From positions 1 to 29,139 of the IMG/VR virus record IMGVR_UViG_3300031141_000030: a DNA stretch of 29,139 nucleotides, one strand, 5' to 3'. The translations under genes were made by a program, and so were the position numbers. Positions within the stretch are counted from its first letter, which is position 1. Every line of letters starts with the position of its first letter. The notes under the pieces were generated by a model. That model worked only from the letters and a program-made list of their open reading frames with translations. It was not told the DNA's origin and searched no databases. Of the stretch, positions 22,247 to 28,519 are shown piece by piece. The DNA comes from a virus.

Positions 22247-22277
22247 TTGTGTGAGTAACTTTAAAAGTGTACTTTTG
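22247..22277 (+). promoter_or_regulatory. Host-type early promoter
   Basis: TTG at 22247-22249 and TACTTTTG at 22270-22277 are separated by 20 bases, matching the Bacteroidota promoter (TTG, about 20, TAnnTTTG). The transcript would begin a few bases later and reach the ATG at 22303, after an A-rich leader. It should drive the early/replication operon with the host sigma factor. Its position rules out the GTG at 22267 as the gene start. Confidence 0.7.
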
Positions 22278-22302
22278 TCAAACATTAACTAAAAAAATTA
22301 AG

Positions 22303-22500
22303 ATGAAAACAACACAACTAAATGAAATATTAACTAAAACTCTTAATGAGTTAGATGGAATAGAAAGGGTTAATAGATTAAAAATGTATGTTAAAAAAGC
22401 TGATACTAAAACATTAAAAAAATATCTATCAGGAAAAACAAATGAAAATTGGACTATTGAGTGTTCTATTGCAAATGATGAATTAATAAAAAGAAACTAA
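22303..22500 (+). CDS. Small hypothetical early protein (65 aa)
   Basis: The first gene after the early promoter. I place the start at ATG 22303 because an in-frame GTG at 22267 would lie inside or before the -7 element. The 65-residue product (MKTTQLNEILTKTLNELDGI at the start) is helical and Lys-rich, with a segment KKADTKTLKKYLSGKTNENW. First genes of early operons often take over host functions, but nothing specific is visible. The upstream leader is A-rich without a Shine-Dalgarno sequence, as usual for Bacteroidota. Confidence 0.65.
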   Translation: MKTTQLNEILTKTLNELDGIERVNRLKMYVKKADTKTLKKYLSGKTNENWTIECSIANDELIKRN

Positions 22501-22501
22501 G

Positions 22502-22753
22502 ATGAAAAACTTTAAGATTACAAATTTAAAAAGCAAAGTAGTTCAATTTATGAACGAAAGCGAAAAGGAGCAATTCTTTACTAAGAACTCTTTAGGGAAC
22601 TATAAGAGAGAGAATGTTCAAGAACTAGACAGAGTAAGGTACAATAAAAAACTTCACGACTTTGCTTTCTCAGTTGGACTCTTGGCAGTATTTACAGTCC
22701 TACTATTCTTAATGTGCGGTACATTAGGATTCATTGACTCTTTAATATTTTAA
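22502..22753 (+). CDS. Small membrane protein (83 aa)
   Basis: One base after the previous stop. The first 55 residues are charged and soluble (SEKEQFFTKNSLGNYKRENV), then residues about 55-82 are hydrophobic (FSVGLLAVFTVLLFLMCGTL), giving one C-terminal transmembrane helix with a cytoplasmic N-terminal domain. Family unknown. Tail-anchored phage early proteins may target host membrane complexes, but this is only topology. It is followed by a 2-base gap to the next gene, so it is probably in the same operon. Confidence 0.65.
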   Translation: MKNFKITNLKSKVVQFMNESEKEQFFTKNSLGNYKRENVQELDRVRYNKKLHDFAFSVGLLAVFTVLLFLMCGTLGFIDSLIF

Positions 22754-22755
22754 AA

Positions 22756-23169
22756 ATGGAATTACTAAAAACAATAAAAGTGAATGATGTAGTAAACAAT
22801 ATTACCGACTCAGTTCTATCAGGCGATATAAACCCTTTAGAAGCTATTGTAAGCCTTAAAAAGCTTGAAGAGATAGTAAAGCAAGCAAAGGTAAGAATAA
22901 ACGAGTCAGTAATCATTGAAGCAGCTAAACACGGAAAGACTTTTGTGTTCGGAGATGCTGAGATAACTAACAAAGCTAGTGCAGGTCGTTATGACTATTC
23001 AAATATTATAGAGATTGTATCTATGGAAACAGGATTGAAGCAGTTAAAAGATAAACATAAGGCAGCATTAAAAGTAGATGTAATTGACTTAGAAACGGGA
23101 GAACTAATAGAAGCACCAATATACAAAGGAGGTAAAGAGATTATCTCTATCAAATTAAATAAAGAATAA
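22756..23169 (+). CDS. Phage protein upstream of ERF, unknown function (137 aa)
   Basis: A 137-residue protein with a helical N-terminal half (NPLEAIVSLKKLEEIVKQAK) and a C-terminal beta part with HGKTFVFGDAEITNKASAGR, DYSNI and YKGGKEIISIKLNKE. I recognise this layout (long helix, then a strand pair with a Gly-Arg-x-Asp-Tyr motif) from Bacteroidota phage recombination regions, always without assigned function. It sits two bases upstream of the ERF gene, so a role with single-strand annealing or host nuclease inhibition (Gam-like) is conceivable. There is no direct motif for either. Confidence 0.62.
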   Translation: MELLKTIKVNDVVNNITDSVLSGDINPLEAIVSLKKLEEIVKQAKVRINESVIIEAAKHGKTFVFGDAEITNKASAGRYDYSNIIEIVSMETGLKQLKDKHKAALKVDVIDLETGELIEAPIYKGGKEIISIKLNKE

Positions 23170-23171
23170 AA

Positions 23172-23738
23172 ATGAAAGAAGAAACAAAGCAGGACTATTT
23201 AATAGCTATACAAAGCGAATTAAAAGCACCTAAGAACCAATTCAATAGTTTTGGTAAGTATAAGTACAGAAGTGCAGAAGACATCTTAGAAGCCGTTAAA
23301 CCACTTTTAAAGAAGTATGGTTGTTACTTAACGATAACAGAAACAACTCAAGAAATTGCAGGTTACTTAGTTTTAAATTCTAAAGTATCAATTTCAGATG
23401 GTGAAAAAACTATCTTTGTAGAAGCTCAAGCAGGAATAAACCCTGAACGAAAAGGAATGGATATAGCACAGTCATTCGGTTCTAGTAGTTCATACGCTAA
23501 GAAATATGCACTTGGTAACTTATTCTTATTAGATGATACAAAAGACGCTGATAGTAATGCAGTAAACGAACCTGCTTCAAGACCTCAAAAAATTAAGATG
23601 AACGTAAGGGTTTTAGAAAATATGCTTAAAGGTATTGCAGATGGTAAAGGAAAAGAAGTGAAAGAGTCAATGACTAAGTATGATATGACTAAGGAGCAGG
23701 AAAAGACTTTAACAGTAATGATTAACACAACAAAATAA
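23172..23738 (+). CDS. erf: ERF family single-strand annealing protein
   Basis: The 188-residue protein carries the ERF signatures: SFGKYKYRSAEDILEAVKPL (about residues 26-45), the beta-core YLTITETTQEIAGYLVLNSK, and the diagnostic GMDIAQSFGSSSSYAKKYAL followed by LLDDTKDAD (about 95-125). ERF proteins bind and anneal single-stranded DNA, helping circularise or recombine phage genomes. Length is normal. The C-terminal third is basic/helical and may bind partners. An OB-fold SSB-like gene follows 46 bases later, and NinB and NinG are also present, making a coherent recombination set. Confidence 0.93.
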   Translation: MKEETKQDYLIAIQSELKAPKNQFNSFGKYKYRSAEDILEAVKPLLKKYGCYLTITETTQEIAGYLVLNSKVSISDGEKTIFVEAQAGINPERKGMDIAQSFGSSSSYAKKYALGNLFLLDDTKDADSNAVNEPASRPQKIKMNVRVLENMLKGIADGKGKEVKESMTKYDMTKEQEKTLTVMINTTK

Positions 23739-23784
23739 TTTAACCGAGAAAAGACCTACTCAATAATCATAGGCGAAATATATA

Positions 23785-24108
23785 ATGGAAGTAAAAGGAA
23801 CAGTAACACTAATTGCAGCAGCAGAAACAGGAACAAGTAAAGCAGGGAAGGAATGGACTAAGCAAGTTATCGTAGTAAATACAGGAGCAGAGTACAATCC
23901 TGAGATTGCAATACAAGCCTTCGGAGATGAAAAGATTAAGGACTTAAATAAACTTTCTGTTGGAGATGAAGTTAAAATCTTATGTAATGTATCTTCAAGA
24001 GAATACAACGGAAGATACTTTCATAACATTGATGGTTATTGGTTCGCTAAGATGGGAGATGAAGCTCCTACACCTGAAGTGGTTCAGTCTGACGATTTAC
24101 CATTCTAA
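23785..24108 (+). CDS. OB-fold single-strand-binding-like protein (DUF3127-like)
   Basis: A 107-residue protein beginning MEVKGTVTLIAAAETGTSKA, then strands KQVIVVNT and LSVGDEVKILCNVSSREYNG with YFHNIDGYWF. It ends in the acidic tip DDLPF (103-107). The tip matches the C-terminal motif by which SSBs recruit partners, and the body fits the DUF3127 group common in Bacteroidota phages. It likely coats single-stranded DNA during replication with the ERF protein upstream. It is shorter than canonical Ssb. Its stop ends two bases before the next gene start. Confidence 0.8.
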   Translation: MEVKGTVTLIAAAETGTSKAGKEWTKQVIVVNTGAEYNPEIAIQAFGDEKIKDLNKLSVGDEVKILCNVSSREYNGRYFHNIDGYWFAKMGDEAPTPEVVQSDDLPF

Positions 24109-24109
24109 G

Positions 24110-24619
24110 ATGACTGATAAACAAACCTTTAAGAATTTATGCAGCCTTACTACAGAGTTAGTAGGGTTGCCTGAAGGCTCTCTTTCGTGCAAGTCAAGGG
24201 AGCAGAAGTTCCAAATACCTAGAGCTGTAATAAGTATAATAGCTAGACAAGAAGAAAATATCCATAGAGATATTATAGGGAAAGGTATTAATAGAGATAG
24301 AACCTGTATAAACCATTATGAGAAGTGTCATAATATGAACTACAAGTCTTATCCTAAATACAGGAAAGCTTTTATAGATATATACATAGCTTACTGTAAT
24401 GTGAAAAAACAAAAGAAATACTTTAAAACACAATTAGCTTTTGAAAAATTCATTGAGAAAAATAACATTTGTTCAAGTGAAAATTATCATACTGAACTAG
24501 CATTAAGAGCAGGGAATTTCTATGTTACTTTAAAATTAAGCCACCAAGACTTCTATAATGTTATTGAAATTATTAAATTTGCACTCAAAGATTACCATTA
24601 CGAATACAAAGTTATATAA
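24110..24619 (+). CDS. DnaA domain-IV-like DNA-binding protein
   Basis: I start it at ATG 24110, one base after the SSB-like stop; a longer in-frame start at 23960 would overlap 149 bases of that gene. The 169-residue product resembles the DnaA C-terminal DNA-binding domain: CSLTTELVGLPEGSLSCKSR (11-30), PRAVISIIARQE and then IGKGINRDRTCINHYEKCH (56-74). The last group is where DnaA has its DnaA-box-reading helix. No AAA+ ATPase part is present. It sits before the replication initiator and may recognise origin DNA. The C-terminal 70 residues are unassigned. Confidence 0.68.
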   Translation: MTDKQTFKNLCSLTTELVGLPEGSLSCKSREQKFQIPRAVISIIARQEENIHRDIIGKGINRDRTCINHYEKCHNMNYKSYPKYRKAFIDIYIAYCNVKKQKKYFKTQLAFEKFIEKNNICSSENYHTELALRAGNFYVTLKLSHQDFYNVIEIIKFALKDYHYEYKVI

Positions 24620-25242
24620 TGAAAGAGCAACCTAATTACTACGCAATACTATCAGCTGAAGTCAGGTATGATAAAAGATTAAAGCCTAATGTTAAGTTGC
24701 TTTACGCTGAGATAACGGCTTTATGTGATATGAACGCAGAATGTTTTGCTTCTAATAAATACTTTGCTGACTTGTATGACTCAAAGGCTGATACTATATC
24801 AGGATGGGTAAGTCAATTAGTTAAGTATAAGTATGTTAAAACAAGATATGAATACGTAGAGGGTACCCGACAAATATCGAAGAGGTATATTAAAATAATC
24901 GGGGGGGGTGTACCACAAATATCAGGTAAGGTACCCGATAAATATCGAAAGAGTAGTACTACAAGTAATAATACTATAAGTATTAATAATAAGGGGAGTT
25001 TTGTTAAACCTTTAATTTTTGATATTAAAAAATATTGTTTAGAAAGAAAAAATAATGTAGATTGCGAAACATTTTATGACTTCTATGAAAGTAAAGGTTG
25101 GGTAATAGGGAAGAACAAAATGAAAAGTTGGAAAGCTTGCGTAAGGACTTGGGAGAAAAGAAACACTAAAACGAATACTAACGACAGAACTACTGCTCAT
25201 AGGCACGAAGGAAATGTAGACTATGGAGATGGTTCATTTTAA
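24619..25242 (+). CDS. Winged-helix replication initiator
   Basis: Residues 1-95 of 207 match the helix-turn-helix replication initiator type: PNYYAILSAEVRYDKRLKPN, LLYAEITALCDMNAECFASN and KYFADLYDSKADTISGWVSQ. These are the winged-helix elements of phage replisome organisers. The middle (95-125) is a low-complexity linker rich in Gly, Ser, Thr and Asn; the DNA for it contains iteron-like repeats and an AT-rich stretch. The C-terminal part (FYDFYESKGWVIGKNKMKSW) is a conserved short domain of such initiators. It should bind the repeats and recruit the loader encoded next, as lambda O does with P. A G8 run occurs at 24901. Confidence 0.82.
   Translation: MKEQPNYYAILSAEVRYDKRLKPNVKLLYAEITALCDMNAECFASNKYFADLYDSKADTISGWVSQLVKYKYVKTRYEYVEGTRQISKRYIKIIGGGVPQISGKVPDKYRKSSTTSNNTISINNKGSFVKPLIFDIKKYCLERKNNVDCETFYDFYESKGWVIGKNKMKSWKACVRTWEKRNTKTNTNDRTTAHRHEGNVDYGDGSF
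24862..24953 (+). repeat. Iteron-like repeats in the initiator gene, probable origin
   Basis: Repeat 1 GGTACCCGACAAATATCGAA (24862-24881) and repeat 3 GGTACCCGATAAATATCGAA (24930-24949) agree at 19 of 20 bases. A weaker copy between them at 24907-24926 shares ACAAATATC. Repeats 1 and 3 are read in different codon phases (GTRQISK versus VPDKYRK), so they are conserved as DNA rather than protein. Each contains a dyad CGAYA-AA-TATCG. AT-rich DNA follows (about 24954-25056), with an inverted repeat TAATACT/AGTATTA at 24969-24985. Confidence 0.7.
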
Positions 25243-25253
25243 AAAAAAAGATT

Positions 25254-25829
25254 ATGAGAACAATAGAAGATACATTTAAGACAGCTGACTTCCTACAACC
25301 TAAGATGTACAATCGTTACACTTTAGGAACAAAGGAAGAACTAACAGAGATGTTCATTAAAGCTTTTAAGCATTACGACCAAACAGTTCAGACATACAGA
25401 CATCTTCCTGCTTATGACCAAATAATAGATTGGCTAGTAGATACAAAAGGAAGGGGTTTAATAATATCAGGTAATTGTGGACTAGGAAAATCTACTATAC
25501 TAAATTATGTTATCCCTGCAATTTTTAGAACTAAAGTAAATAAAGTTTTAATAAGTGTTGCAGCTAAAGACTTGGGAGAGGTATTAAGAAAACCGAATCC
25601 TTTTGTTATTATTGATGACTTAGGAACTGAAAGCATTAAGAACGACTACGGAACAAAGATAGACGCAGTAGTAGACTACATCTCTTATGCTGAAGATAAT
25701 TCTAAGACTTTACTTATAACAACAAATTTAAAAGGAGAACAACTAAAAGCAAGATATGATGACAGGACTTTAGATAGACTAAGGAAATGTAAGAAGGTAG
25801 TAATAACAGGCGAAAGCTTTAGAAAATAA
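25254..25829 (+). CDS. DnaC-like helicase loader (AAA+ ATPase)
   Basis: The 191-residue protein has Walker A GNCGLGKST (73-81), Walker B FVIIDDLG (117-124), a sensor-1 type LLITTNL (153-159) and an arginine-finger region RYDDRTLDRLRKC (167-179). This is the arrangement of DnaC/DnaI-type loaders that place the replicative helicase at an origin. It follows the initiator by 11 bases, as lambda P follows O. No DnaB-type helicase is seen in the window, so it may recruit the host helicase. It is shorter than bacterial DnaC but normal for phage loaders. Confidence 0.88.
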   Translation: MRTIEDTFKTADFLQPKMYNRYTLGTKEELTEMFIKAFKHYDQTVQTYRHLPAYDQIIDWLVDTKGRGLIISGNCGLGKSTILNYVIPAIFRTKVNKVLISVAAKDLGEVLRKPNPFVIIDDLGTESIKNDYGTKIDAVVDYISYAEDNSKTLLITTNLKGEQLKARYDDRTLDRLRKCKKVVITGESFRK

Positions 25830-25840
25830 AATAAAAGATT

Positions 25841-26032
25841 ATGAAAAAAGAAAAATTGTACAACCCTGAAACAACAGGAAGTTTTAAAATGATGTTTGGA
25901 TTCCCGCAACCTTATGTATACCATTACGTACCTGTAGAAACTAGAAAACCTAGAGTATACAAACAGCAAGCAGCAGAAACATCAGGAGGAATGATATTAG
26001 AAAACCTTAAAGAATCAGAAAATGAAAACTAA
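25841..26032 (+). CDS. Small hypothetical protein (63 aa)
   Basis: A 63-residue protein with aromatic and Pro-rich centre (FGFPQPYVYHYVPVETRKP) and an acidic C-terminus (LENLKESENEN). It starts 11 bases after the helicase loader stop, with a short AT-rich leader, and overlaps the next gene by 11 bases. I recognise no family or catalytic motif. The operon position between loader and the 102-aa protein suggests a replication-linked accessory, but that is context only. Confidence 0.58.
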   Translation: MKKEKLYNPETTGSFKMMFGFPQPYVYHYVPVETRKPRVYKQQAAETSGGMILENLKESENEN

Positions 26033-26330
26033 AGAGAAAGTAAAGTATTGGCTAGACTTTGACTCAAGCCTTAAAGATGACGACAATAGACTATGTGCAA
26101 ACATATGGGCTGAAGAACTAACTATCTTAGGGTACGGAGATTTTGATACTCCTGCGGTTGCATTCCTTAAGCTATATGCTCATAATAAATTAACATCAGC
26201 ACCAAGTATAAAAAGAGCTAGAGCAAAGCTACAGGAAGAAGAACCTGCTTATAGAGGTAATAAGTATAGTTTAAGAAAAGGAAAGCTTCAGGACGATTGG
26301 AGAAAAAGACTCGGCTATGAAAACAATTAG
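26022..26330 (+). CDS. Hypothetical phage protein of a common type (102 aa)
   Basis: The 102-residue helical protein has the pattern NIWAEELTILGYGDFDTPAV, then FLKLYAHNKLTSAPSIKRAR and KLQEEEPAYRGNKYSLRKGK. I know similar short proteins from phages and prophages in which a Leu-Thr-Ser-x-x-Ser-Ile-x-Arg motif precedes a Lys/Arg/Glu-rich C-terminus; none has a proven function. It overlaps the NinG gene by 14 bases, so translation is coupled. It may have a role in nucleic-acid handling because of its basic end and neighbours. Confidence 0.65.
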   Translation: MKTKEKVKYWLDFDSSLKDDDNRLCANIWAEELTILGYGDFDTPAVAFLKLYAHNKLTSAPSIKRARAKLQEEEPAYRGNKYSLRKGKLQDDWRKRLGYENN

Positions 26331-26724
26331 CAAACTAAAGAAAGAGTTAGACAAATGGTTTAGCCTTTACATAAGACTAAGGGAAGCTAACGAATACGGA
26401 ATGGTGCAGTGCTTCACTTGTGGAATAGTCAGGGGGTATAAAGACGGAATGCAGAACGGACACTTCCAAAGTCGTAAACATATGGCTACAAGATTCCACG
26501 AGGATAATTGCCAAGTTCAATGCATCAAGTGTAATATGTTTTCTCAGGGTGAGCAGTATAAGTTCGGATTATCTTTAGACTCTAAGTATGGAGAAGGCAC
26601 AGCAGAAGAACTAGAGTTTCTGTCTAGAACTATTCATAAGATTTCAAGGGTTGAATATGAAGAACAGATAACTTATTATAAAGACCTTGTTAATAACTTA
26701 AAAGAAGAAAAAGGTATTGAATAG
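26317..26724 (+). CDS. ninG: NinG (Rap)-like recombination endonuclease
   Basis: The 135-residue protein matches the NinG family, structure-selective nucleases that act on branched DNA. Two zinc-binding pairs, C32-x2-C35 (QCFTCGIV) and C69-x2-C72 (QCIKCNMF), flank an HNH-like motif NGHFQSRKHMATRFHEDN (47-64), with H49 and H55 as candidate catalytic or metal residues. An N-terminal helix KLKKELDKWFSLYIRLRE precedes it and a C-terminal coil ends it. It is shorter than lambda NinG at both ends, core intact. With ERF and NinB it completes a lambda-like recombination set. Confidence 0.87.
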   Translation: MKTISKLKKELDKWFSLYIRLREANEYGMVQCFTCGIVRGYKDGMQNGHFQSRKHMATRFHEDNCQVQCIKCNMFSQGEQYKFGLSLDSKYGEGTAEELEFLSRTIHKISRVEYEEQITYYKDLVNNLKEEKGIE

Positions 26725-26733
26725 AATTTTTAG

Positions 26734-26741
26734 TATCTTTG
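26734..26741 (+). promoter_or_regulatory. Host-type -7 element before 122-aa gene
   Basis: TATCTTTG (TAnnTTTG) ends four bases before the ATG at 26746, so any transcript would be nearly leaderless. A TTG at 26717-26719 is only 14 bases upstream, too close for an ideal -33. It lies in the 21-base gap after NinG and may give the methyltransferase/sigma genes separate expression. Confidence 0.45.
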
Positions 26742-26745
26742 GCAT

Positions 26746-27114
26746 ATGACAGAAAGCCCTGAAACCATTTATGCAAATGAAGAACATAGAACAATAGTTG
26801 AAACATATATTACTATGTGTAAAGAGTTCGCAAAGGACGTAAGTACATTAAGCCGTTATGAAAACTATTTAGAAGTTGTATCTGTTATTTTAGAATACTC
26901 AAATGCATATGGAGCAGTAGATTCAAGAGAACAGAACTTTTGGGATTGGATAATGATTATCCCTATAAACCTTTCAGTAGCAACTAACGGATTCTTTGCA
27001 GGAGTTGAAACAAAGAGTAACGCAGCAAAGGTTAGGTCATACGGAATACTCTTAGACAGGTTGTTAGAAGACACAGTTAGCAAGATTGATGGAATAGAAA
27101 CTATAAAAGAATAA
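26746..27114 (+). CDS. Hypothetical protein (122 aa)
   Basis: A 122-residue soluble helical protein with acidic N-terminus (MTESPETIYANEEHRTIVET), a middle DSREQNFWDWIMIIPINLSV and a C-terminal helix ILLDRLLEDTVSKIDGIE. The hydrophobic middle is short and probably buried rather than membrane-spanning. It is preceded by its own TAnnTTTG element and ends two bases before the methyltransferase, so it may open a small transcription unit with the methyltransferase, sigma-like and Cys-rich genes. No family recognised. Confidence 0.62.
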   Translation: MTESPETIYANEEHRTIVETYITMCKEFAKDVSTLSRYENYLEVVSVILEYSNAYGAVDSREQNFWDWIMIIPINLSVATNGFFAGVETKSNAAKVRSYGILLDRLLEDTVSKIDGIETIKE

Positions 27115-27116
27115 TT

Positions 27117-27950
27117 ATGAATGTATTGAGTTTATTTGATGGAATGAGTTGTGGTCAGATAGCATTAGAACGTGCAGGAATTAAAGTAGATAATTACTTT
27201 GCAGCTGAAATTAAGAAACACGCTATTGAAGTAACACAGCATAATTATCCAAACACTAAACAACTAGGAGATGTAACAAAAATAGAAGGAAAAGACTTAC
27301 CTAAAATAGATTTACTTATAGGGGGTTCTCCTTGTCAGGATTTCAGCAGAGCAAACAAAGAAAGAAAAGGAGTAGAGGGTTCTAAGTCTAGTTTATTCTT
27401 TGAGTATGTTAGATTGTTAAAAGAATGTAAACCGAAATACTTTCTTTTAGAGAATGTAATAATGTCAGATTATAACTATTGGTTTATTTGTAATGAGTTA
27501 GATTGTGAGCCTGTAAGAATTTGTGGAAGTCTAGTTAGTGGTGCTTTAAGAGATAGGCTTTATTGGACAAACATACCACCATTTAGTTATGATATAACAG
27601 GAAGATTGATTAGTAACATACCACAACCAAAAGACGAGAAAATATATCTTCAAAATATATTAGATAGTGGTACTACTGATAAAAGAAAGCACTCTTGTTT
27701 AAACTGTAAGTCAGGTTACGAAACGCCTAATCAAGAATCTTTAATACACAGAAATAATACTACAGGAATGATTACTTTAATTAAAGAAAAGGAACGTGTT
27801 AGGTTAGTTAATCAAAATGAATTAGAAAAATTACATAATATTCCAAAAGGATATACTAGTATTTTAAATAAGACAAAAGCAGGAGATTTAATAGGAGATG
27901 GTTGGACTGTAGATGTGGCGACTCATATTTTTAAAAATATAAAAGAATAA
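27117..27950 (+). CDS. DNA cytosine-C5 methyltransferase (orphan)
   Basis: The 277-residue protein transfers a methyl group from S-adenosylmethionine to C5 of cytosine. Motifs in order: I LSLFDGMSCGQIALERAG (4-21), IV GGSPCQDFSRAN with catalytic C73, VI LLENV (110-114), VIII GALRDRLYW (142-150), IX RVRLVNQNELEKLHNIP, and X IGDGWTVDVATHIF (259-272). The target-recognition region (about 155-225) is short, with two Cys (C194, C197), resembling compact Dnmt3-like phage enzymes. No restriction enzyme is adjacent, so self-protection against host restriction is likely. An ATGA-type junction couples it to the sigma-like gene. Confidence 0.93.
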   Translation: MNVLSLFDGMSCGQIALERAGIKVDNYFAAEIKKHAIEVTQHNYPNTKQLGDVTKIEGKDLPKIDLLIGGSPCQDFSRANKERKGVEGSKSSLFFEYVRLLKECKPKYFLLENVIMSDYNYWFICNELDCEPVRICGSLVSGALRDRLYWTNIPPFSYDITGRLISNIPQPKDEKIYLQNILDSGTTDKRKHSCLNCKSGYETPNQESLIHRNNTTGMITLIKEKERVRLVNQNELEKLHNIPKGYTSILNKTKAGDLIGDGWTVDVATHIFKNIKE

Positions 27951-28519
27951 TGAAAGACATCTATAAAGAAATAGCTAAGCTATCAGATAAGTTCAGAACT
28001 ATGGCTTATGGATTAACATCAGACGAAAATGAAGTGAATGAATCGGTTCAGGAACTTATGCTCTATCTACTTCAGATGAATAAATCTACACTTTCTGCAA
28101 TTTACGAAAAGGACGGAATAGACGGAGTTACACGTTACGGAGCAGTAGCACTAAGACGTGCATTGACAAGTCCTAGAAGTAATTACTATTACAAGTACAA
28201 AAAGTACTACACGCATATTGACAGCTTGACAAGTGCAGTAACTTATAATGAAATGGAAACAGGGGAGACAATCCCTTCTAAGCACCTTTATAACCTTCCT
28301 AACGACATAATAGACGATTACCAATGGACTAGCCTTGAGAAGATAGATAAAGCCTTAGAAGACAATTTTTCTTGGTACGATACTAAGGTCTTCCAATTAT
28401 ACTACCACGAGAACAACACGTTAGACTCACTAGCAAAGAAGACAGGAATAAGTAGAAACAGTCTATTCACAACGATTGACAAAGTAAGAGTGCAACTTAA
28501 ACAAAAACTAAGTGAATAA
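27950..28519 (+). CDS. Phage sigma-factor-like protein
   Basis: The 189-residue product resembles Bacteroidota phage proteins annotated as RNA polymerase sigma factors. Residues about 5-75 look like a reduced region 2 (KLSDKFRTMAYGLTSDENEV, then ESVQELMLYLLQMNK and YGAVALRRALTS). Residues 128-189 form a region 4: SLEKIDKALEDN, YDTKVFQLYYHENNTLDSLA and the HTH AKKTGISRNSLFTTIDKVR. The middle carries many Tyr/Lys. It could direct host polymerase to phage late promoters, and TTCTATTATATA copies are candidates. It overlaps the methyltransferase stop by one base. The HTH is clear; sigma activity is inferred. Confidence 0.72.
   Translation: MKDIYKEIAKLSDKFRTMAYGLTSDENEVNESVQELMLYLLQMNKSTLSAIYEKDGIDGVTRYGAVALRRALTSPRSNYYYKYKKYYTHIDSLTSAVTYNEMETGETIPSKHLYNLPNDIIDDYQWTSLEKIDKALEDNFSWYDTKVFQLYYHENNTLDSLAKKTGISRNSLFTTIDKVRVQLKQKLSE

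Noticed and set aside
22267-22302. GTG start for the first early gene
   Set aside because: It overlaps the TACTTTTG promoter element, so it would lie upstream of the likely transcript start.
23960-24109. Upstream extension of the DnaA-IV-like gene
   Set aside because: Would overlap 149 bases of the SSB-like gene in another frame; ATG 24110 directly after that gene's stop fits the packing and the domain start.
27117-27950. Restriction-modification system
   Set aside because: Only the methyltransferase is present; neighbours show no restriction endonuclease motif, so an orphan enzyme is the simpler reading.
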